Source of the DNA: Mnemiopsis leidyi | Taxonomy: Eukaryota; Ctenophora; Tentaculata; Lobata; Bolinopsidae | Assembly (NCBI GenBank): GCA_000226015.1 | Contig: JH152967.1 | Location: 29,588-55,413, forward strand | Length of the DNA: 25,826 nt | Reading direction: 5' to 3' | Part shown: in pieces, positions 20,136-25,826 of the stretch | Position numbering within the stretch: the stretch's first letter is position 1 | Layout: every line of letters begins with the position of its first letter | Notes under the pieces: model-generated | The model's input: the letters and a program-made list of their open reading frames with translations, nothing else | What the model was told of the DNA's origin: nothing | Databases searched by the model: none | Made by a program: the position numbers and the translations under genes

Positions 20136-20940
20136 TTGATATAGGGGCGATGCCGTGTTTCTGAATTGTCGCTTTTGGTGTTACACAATGATTGCTAACT
20201 ATTTTCTTGTTTTTCCTAAAATTGCATTGTTATTTTCACTTGTTCTTTTTATTGACTCCGGAACAACACTTATATTCATTATGAGTTTTATGCCATTTTT
20301 AGAACGACTGCGTATTTTAAAATTAGAATGATTTTACATTCAGCTTGACCTATGACTTTAATGCAATATTTTTGTCCAACGTCTAATAATAAATAAGATC
20401 TAGTTTTCTATTTTAGTTTCTGCATTCAATCCTTTCCTTTTGGCAGACTATTAAATACCACATTTTTAGGCAGATTAAACATTAATATTGACGTAGTATC
20501 ATATCAACACAGCATAGTTTCCTACGAAACATGTAAAAATAGATATTTTAATATTCTAAGTGTAGCTTTGATGATACACAATAATGATATTGGTTTCTTA
20601 ATGAACTCTGATATTCTACAAATGAACTATGAAATTATATATCATCCCCACTGTCCAGCTACAATCTACATCATCTTTCTTATTGTTTTTTCCATTTGAG
20701 TACTATTTTCCAACTATCCTTAAACTGCTTTGCTGACTTCAGAATTCATTTTATTCAAGTAATCAATAATTGGTCAACATACATTGCTCGAACATACAAT
20801 CAAGTTCATGTTCAAGTACTGTTCAATTAATGTTTATTAACAGTTTCATCATTACTGTTCAATGAAATTTATGCTACTGTTTAGTTATTAATGTTAAATA
20901 AAATTGGTTAACTTACTCGCTTAATTATATTAGGGGTAGG
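20136..20940. other. No gene seen
   Basis: Strongly AT-rich sequence. AATAAA-like words and short A/T runs are present, with no coding frame. Confidence 0.45.
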
Positions 20941-20950
20941 TATAGTTTAC

Positions 20951-21016
20951 ATGAGCAAGCGGCCCAAGACGACGTGGACTGACATTATATATGAGATAGG
21001 GGAGCCGTGCCCTTAG
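20951..21016 (+). CDS. Small ORF, possible uORF
   Basis: A 21-codon ATG frame with balanced composition (MSKRPKTTW at its start, GEPCP at its end), stopping at 21014-21016, 17 nt before the ATG at 21034. If 21034-21062 is a real start exon, this would be an upstream ORF in its leader. It could equally be chance. Confidence 0.15.
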   Translation: MSKRPKTTWTDIIYEIGEPCP

Positions 21017-21033
21017 ACAGGGCTACTACAATA

Positions 21034-21062
21034 ATGCCGAGTTTTATCAAAAAGCTAGGAAG
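21034..21062 (+). CDS. Candidate start exon with strong splice donor
   Basis: An ATG at 21034 opens 9 codons plus 2 nt (MPSFIKKLG) ending at GGAAG|GTGAGT, with GT at 21063-21064, a near-consensus 5' splice site. An in-frame stop lies upstream at 20992-20994. The leader is more GC-rich than its surroundings and holds a separate 21-codon ATG frame at 20951-21016 (MSKRPKTTW...), which could be an upstream ORF. The exon ends in phase 2. Joining it directly to 24258 would give an early stop, so an intermediate exon would be needed. No family is recognised. Confidence 0.25.
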
Positions 21063-21147
21063 GTGAGTTATATGTCTTTTGTGGGTGGCTGCTGCACGTG
21101 TGGATATTTCAGGACTTTTTGAGTTGCACGTGCATGTGTCGGCATTG

Positions 21148-21187
21148 TATTGTGTGAGTGTGTATATGTGTGCGTGTGTGTGTGTTT
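21148..21187. repeat. (GT)n microsatellite
   Basis: Imperfect GT run of about 40 bases with TATATG and GCG interruptions. Confidence 0.85.
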
Positions 21188-22146
21188 ATTACATTTGCTT
21201 GTGTGTTGGCTAAAGGAAAACGCTGAAAATGGAAGTTTGTGTTTATTGTGAGTGTCTGTTTGTGATTTTAAATAGTTTAAAGCATATCCTCCTCATGCAA
21301 AATCTTGCTCTTGGAAGCATCAACTTTTCTGAATTACTAATTTACTACGGTTCGGCTAGTAATTCTAAATCTTTGCTTATCTTTGCGGAATTGTATATTG
21401 TGTAGTTCTCAAGTTGCTCTAATTATAACATAAAATTACTCTGTAGCCATTAAATTTGTCACAATACCTATAAACCTTTAAACTAAGATTGCAGTATCAT
21501 TACCCCAGCTTAGCAACCAATGAACGATTCTCATAGATTTCTTTAATTTTCGAAACTGTACTCATCTCTCATGCACTCATAAATTAGAATTTTTGTATGG
21601 TTATACTCTGTAAGTCTTTGTTTCGATTTGCAATCTGTCGGTGCATTGTTTCGAAGTCTTGGTATGTGAGACTTAGATTTGCGTGGGGTACCTATTTCTC
21701 TCTTATATTTCCAAACATGAGTTTATTTGTTTTGTTTGGAAGTAACCGTTTCTAAATTCATTTTCAAATTACCATATTTCATAATTCCGGTAAAAATGCT
21801 AAACATTGTTTGAAATTGTGCTTAAATTTGATTTTTATTATCTAATGTTTGATTGAAAACATATGTATATGATTTGGCTGAGCTGAATTCCTGCTGAAAA
21901 CGCACTTGTGGCATGCTAGCCACGTTTTCAACGTTATTTGCTACAAAAATATATTTTTCTGTTTTTATTAAATTAGGATTTGAAATTGCTCTGATTGAAG
22001 TATTCGCTTATTGTTGTTAAATATTTTTATCCTACTTTAAGTGGGTGATGACTAACAAGCAAACACAGCAATGCCAAATTGTTGATGTTTCACTGCCTGC
22101 CTGACTCGTTCTGAACATGGTCTCACCGTTGCCTGGATTACCAAGT
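21188..22146. other. No gene seen
   Basis: AT-rich background with no repeat arrays or coding frames recognised. Confidence 0.4.
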
Positions 22147-22206
22147 GAAAGCGAAACTGTTAAGAGAAAGTGAAACTGTTTAGAGAAAGTTCAAAGTGAA
22201 ACTGTA
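22147..22206. repeat. Degenerate GTGAAACTGTTWAGAGAAA repeat
   Basis: About three imperfect copies of a roughly 20-bp unit with GTGAAACTG and AGAGAAAG. On the minus strand each copy reads as a pyrimidine tract ending in AAACAG or TAACAG, resembling tandem 3' splice sites. A minus-strand donor-like CAACG|GTGAGA lies just beyond, with GT at 22128-22127. A 30-nt open micro-exon between them is conceivable but speculative. Confidence 0.5.
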
Positions 22207-23450
22207 TCTAGATGACAATGGGAAGGTAAAATGTATAGACATGAATTTGTTCGGGGGGCATTGAGCATGCAAACTATGTCATAATATTGTATAAGATTTA
22301 TTCGTATTCAATCATTTCTAAATGATGCTATTGCAGTTGTGCAATAAGCGCAAGTAAGTCTGAGATAAGTACGGCCATTGGTCGCTTTGTGTACTAACAA
22401 AACAATAGATCTAAATATGTCGATTTGAATGTTAACTGTTTGTACAATGTTTGTACAATGTACGGCATGTGCCAACCACTAATGTTCAGGCGATTACTCA
22501 TAACAATCGTGTTTTAATATCATACAATTTACTGTGTATTGTGTGTAGTTTACTACTTTTGAATTTTAAAGTGTTATCAATTTCATAATGATGGGGTTTG
22601 TACAAATACACATTATTTAGTTTGACTATACTAGATAAAATTTGGGGTTTGCTTACAGAACCTCTAAAACATGATTTGGTGCTGGTATTATAACAATAGA
22701 ATAATAACATTGAGCTATGTTATGCTGTAAATTGTTCTATACTTAAACAATACCTTACTTTACTCCCGCGGGGCAAGCTACAAACTTACGATATTCGCCC
22801 GACCCAATTTTCAGAAACCAATCTGCTCGAACTGACACAGAATTCAATCAATTACAACGTTCATACCTCCATCTTCAATATCCCACCTCACAGACTTGAC
22901 AGGCCTTGTCAAAACGACCAGAAATAACAGTCGACAGAATCACGGACTAAGCAAACTGAGACACTGTATATTAATTTTCAGGTAGCTGGAACCGTGCCAG
23001 GAAACTTTCATCAGCATGATTAGGTGTAATCCGAACAGATCCATTAGCGGGCTATTGGGTGTGACACGCTCAGTTCTGTCAAAGTCTCAACGGGTCACTG
23101 CTTGGCACTTCTGTTCTAGTCTCGATCTAACTTGGCGATATTCCACTATCTTCTCCCTACTTTCTCTCCTTTCCCGGTGGACTATTCCCTTTCGATTGCC
23201 GCAATATTTCGAACACAAATTAAAAGCATTCGTGCCAGTTTAAAAATGTTCAGCGAGATAGGAAATTTCTCTGGCTCGGTGACAAAGTCGAGATTTTGTC
23301 ATTTATATTGCCTCAGAATTGTAGTCGTTTTAGTTTCCAAAAACTTTGCTTAAGCCTGTTTGTGCATCCTCGGACAGATTGCTGTATCTCCTACGCTCAT
23401 TCCGGCAAGGAATTATAATTTTCACCTTCAACTAACGTGCCAGGGTGCAA
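22207..23450. other. No gene called
   Basis: Includes AT-rich sequence and, from about 22770, more balanced sequence. A 75-codon ATG frame at 23016-23243 and an overlapping frame to 23353 lie on the plus strand. Neither has coding signatures beyond being open. A 3' splice-like TATTAATTTTCAG ends at 22981. Confidence 0.3.
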
Positions 23451-23720
23451 TTATCGTCGTTTATGGAGATATCTGGAAATATCATTGCCGAATGCCGCTA
23501 TTGCATAGTTCGCTGCCCAAATTGCCCTGTCGACACGAATCGAGCTGACGTTTTCCTCAGCTGCTGCTACTGGCACACATGTCCACATTTTCATATCATA
23601 CTCTAAAATTTCAGGGTCATGTAGTACTTTGATCAATGTTGGATAGCGGTTTCGGTTGTCTTCACAGGAAAGTAGCTCAGATATTTTCTCCCGGTCTATT
23701 TCGGCTAGGTTTTGTCTCTT
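23451..23720 (-). CDS. Candidate terminal exon (89 codons), unrecognised protein
   Basis: A minus-strand frame is open from 23726 to a TAA at 23453-23451. An in-frame TGA at 23729-23727 lies just upstream of a possible acceptor (GAGTTCAG, ending at 23721). From 23720 the frame gives 89 codons without an early ATG, as expected of an exon and not a complete gene. The peptide is rich in charged residues and alanine/valine: an amphipathic, possibly helical start (NLAEIDREKISELL), then a central acidic/hydrophobic part (HDPEILEYDMKMW), an alanine-rich stretch and a basic end (YLHKRR). Such composition is unlike random AT-rich translation. Codons are balanced and GC is above local background. The acceptor's pyrimidine tract is modest. 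No family recognised. Confidence 0.38.
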   Translation of the reverse strand, partial: KRQNLAEIDREKISELLSCEDNRNRYPTLIKVLHDPEILEYDMKMWTCVPVAAAEENVSSIRVDRAIWAANYAIAAFGNDISRYLHKRR

Positions 23721-24257
23721 CTGAACTCAGACTACTGTCGAGTGATGTAAAAGAGTTAGATGTCAATAGTTGTAAACTTTAAAATGCCAGGTTATATTAG
23801 TGCCGACTAACTGAATTGGGAGAAACTTAACATCTCGGCCCATATGTGTTTCTCGCTTGGAAAATTTACCTTTCCCAAAATAACCCTTGGCCTTATATCA
23901 AGAGGGCTGTTAGATATCTAGTTTATTTGTAGGTTTGTAGAATCCCAGCCAAGGTCAACTAACTGAGACTCTCTTGGAGAGACCTCGATCTTTACACCTG
24001 CAGTTTATGGTCTATAATACTACCTACAGTCAGTCTTCTCGCTTGACAGAATCATGTACCAACTACCACCTGTTTAAGCTCATGTTGAGGAAATACGGCC
24101 CATTTTGAAGTAGAGATTATGTCACCCTCTTTTCTGTACTCGCTAAGTTTGTCTTTCTAGCTGTCTTTCGCCTACTGGTGATTTTACAATTGTTTTTAAG
24201 GCTAGTCTATTTCTTTAAGAAGTGATATTGTGTCTTCTTTCATTTATAATTTTATAG

Positions 24258-24404
24258 GTACCTAATTTAGAAAATGAAAGAATGATTGGCTCAACTGATT
24301 ACACTGTTTCCCTCAGATCCTTGCACGACTTGAGCCAGCGGCAGACCAAGGTCTATCGTAAATCGCAATCGGTTAGCGCTCTAATTCCTCCAAGGCATAG
24401 CTAA
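24258..24404 (+). CDS. Candidate terminal exon (48 codons), unrecognised protein
   Basis: A strong 3' splice site with a long pyrimidine-rich run, CTTTCATTTATAATTTTATAG, ends at 24257. Phase 0 is then open for 48 codons to a TAA at 24402-24404. The frame starts VPNLENERM and continues into a serine/basic-rich tail (SLHDLSQRQTKVYRKSQS), ending PPRHS. This would suit a hydrophilic C-terminal tail, but no domain is recognised. GC rises within the exon compared with the AT-rich upstream sequence. A second acceptor-like TTTCCCTCAG at 24307-24316 lies inside it. A possible poly(A) signal AATAAA lies at 25081-25086. An ATG ending an exon in phase 0 (13347-13349) would join in frame, but nothing shows they belong together. 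Confidence 0.35.
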   Translation, partial: VPNLENERMIGSTDYTVSLRSLHDLSQRQTKVYRKSQSVSALIPPRHS

Positions 24405-25678
24405 ACAGGAATTAGTGATTGTAGTGGTACCCTTGTTCCAATGAGCCTATAACAATTAGTACAGTAAGCCGGCCAATCGATGTTGCTCTGACGACAATGG
24501 TCTCAAGGAAAAGGACTAGCGGTTTCTTCAACTCGAGGCGATTTGCTTCCCAAATTCTTCAACTTTGTCTGTTTTCTGCGAGACTTCCTTCTATACCCTT
24601 CTTCTTTTATCCTGACTCTAACTGCCTGTCATAATTGTACATGTACATATGTACATTGTACTTGACGTCCGGACATCAATATTTATGAGTGATAAACAGT
24701 GATTATGCGATTATGTACTTGTTAGGGGATCCATTCACAGGCATGCCACGAGCCGTAGTTGTTTTGAAACTTGTACAGTCTACAGTTGGAGTTTTCTTAA
24801 AAAGGTTACGATTATGTGTGAGCTTTTGAAGTCGGATTTTGTCGGCCGTGTCTGCTTGGCTTGCAGTCAAGCGTTATGCTTTTTCTTTTGATTTGATCTG
24901 CTATTGTCAAGGAGGAGACTGAAGAGTGGCCAAGATACCGATATAAACAAATATGTCAGTCATTAGACCCTTGTATTTTGTGATTGGCCCGTCAAAGTCT
25001 TGAAAAATGACAAAAGTATGAGACGTTTCAAACTCGCAGCCGTTAATTAATCACACCATAAACGGAACAAGTTATGCACAAATAAATTATTCTAGTACTT
25101 TTCATGCTGTTCCAATGTCATCGGTTAACGCCTTTTTACTGTTCCTTCATGATTCAAAATGATACGATTGTTGATGGTATCCTTCAGTCGAATCCTTTAA
25201 ATTTTGTGTCTAATTTCAATGAACAGTCGTGTTAAAACCGTCATCGGAACTTCAGTAGAGCCGCATTTTGTCCTGCCCCGGGTTTGTCGTTGCTCCAGAT
25301 TTCTCCGACCGCATAATATCAAAACATCTGTTTCTTTTGAGACGTTTGAAGCTCACAAACGTCTGTATAAATTCCTCAGGAGGTCCTAAAATCTGCCCAG
25401 CTCTTGCGTACTTGGCAACACTCGCTGACTCAACTATTTCTCTGTAACCTGTCTTACGTATCGTTGCAATTTGTGCTTTATAAAGATGTGCAGTCTGTCA
25501 TTTCAGGACTGCAGTGTTTTCTAACCGTCAGCTTGTCCGGGGGATTTTCAGGTGCACATCCCTAGTTCCACCTCAAACGTCAGTGCACCATTGTAGTCCG
25601 GCCTTCAGCTTGACAAAGGTCATGTTGGAATTCTTGTCTTGAACTTCCGTGTGTCGTATTGTGCGGGTGTTATAATTG
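24405..25678. other. No gene seen
   Basis: Mixed AT-rich and balanced sequence. The palindrome at 24641-24656 and an AATAAA at 25081-25086 are the only notable items. A 61-codon frame at 25204-25389 has no supporting signals. Confidence 0.35.
24641..24656. repeat. 16-bp perfect palindrome ATGTACATATGTACAT
   Basis: Self-complementary throughout, and embedded in a run of TGTACA words from 24636 to 24662. Confidence 0.7.
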
Positions 25679-25730
25679 TTGTGTGTGTGTGGCGTGTTGG
25701 CGTGTGCTCTGTTGATGCGTGTTGGCGTGT
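25679..25730. repeat. GT tract with duplicated GCGTGTTGGCGTGT
   Basis: A short (GT)n is followed by two identical 14-bp copies at 25692-25705 and 25717-25730. Confidence 0.75.
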
Positions 25731-25812
25731 TTCAGGAAAACCTTCTCCCTCCCTTCGGATTGTGTTAATTGCTTAATGGAGTTAGTAGTTTAGTCGTTAA
25801 GTATTTACAGGA

Positions 25813-25826
25813 TCCCCTCTCTCTCT
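25813..25826. repeat. CT microsatellite cut by window end
   Basis: CCCCTCTCTCTCT runs to the last base, so its full length is unknown. Confidence 0.6.

Noticed and set aside
23016..23353. Two overlapping plus-strand frames of about 75 codons
   Set aside because: Both are open over the same sequence, rich in Ser/Leu/Phe from CT-rich DNA, with no other evidence.

Overview
This is eukaryotic, probably metazoan, non-coding DNA. It is AT-rich by eye and full of microsatellites, short-unit minisatellites, fold-back repeats and one run of Ns. No long ORF looks like a bacterial or phage gene, and nothing resembles an operon, Shine-Dalgarno site or CRISPR array. The repeat style would suit a marine invertebrate such as a mollusc, but I cannot assign a taxon.

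Layout. Positions 1-720 form a GC-rich island of direct and inverted repeats, probably a fold-back or MITE-like element. A second inverted-repeat element lies at 959-1343, and a possible decayed coding remnant follows at 1551-2032. The rest is AT-rich background interrupted by a CT tract (5588-5713), an AG tract and 12-bp array (6696-6986), a small direct/inverted repeat cluster (7456-7621), a GT-rich tract (10493-10620), a 20-bp minisatellite (12379-12660), a 30-bp minisatellite containing the assembly gap (14384-15058), a 32-bp tandem repeat (18313-18412), a near-perfect palindrome (18736-18765) and a decamer array (19011-19268).

Coding content. No complete gene can be called and I recognise no protein family. 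A few short open frames bounded by good splice signals, or with protein-like composition, are listed as low-confidence exon candidates. On the plus strand these are 9656-9736, 11798-11965, 21034-21062 and 24258-24404. On the minus strand they are 16832-16920, 19292-19388 and 23451-23720. The best two are the minus-strand frame at 23451-23720 and the plus-strand candidate terminal exon at 24258-24404. A possible promoter with an RFX X-box-like site and a 5' exon ending ATG|GTAAGA lies at 13182-13355. Stop-free runs of 60-90 codons are expected several times by chance in AT-rich DNA of this size, so length alone was not used as evidence.

I found no convincing new biological system. The most distinctive structures are the nested GC-rich fold-back element with a hairpin present in only one arm, the 20-bp array that places a CAGCTG E-box every two helical turns, and the roughly 25-unit decamer array.
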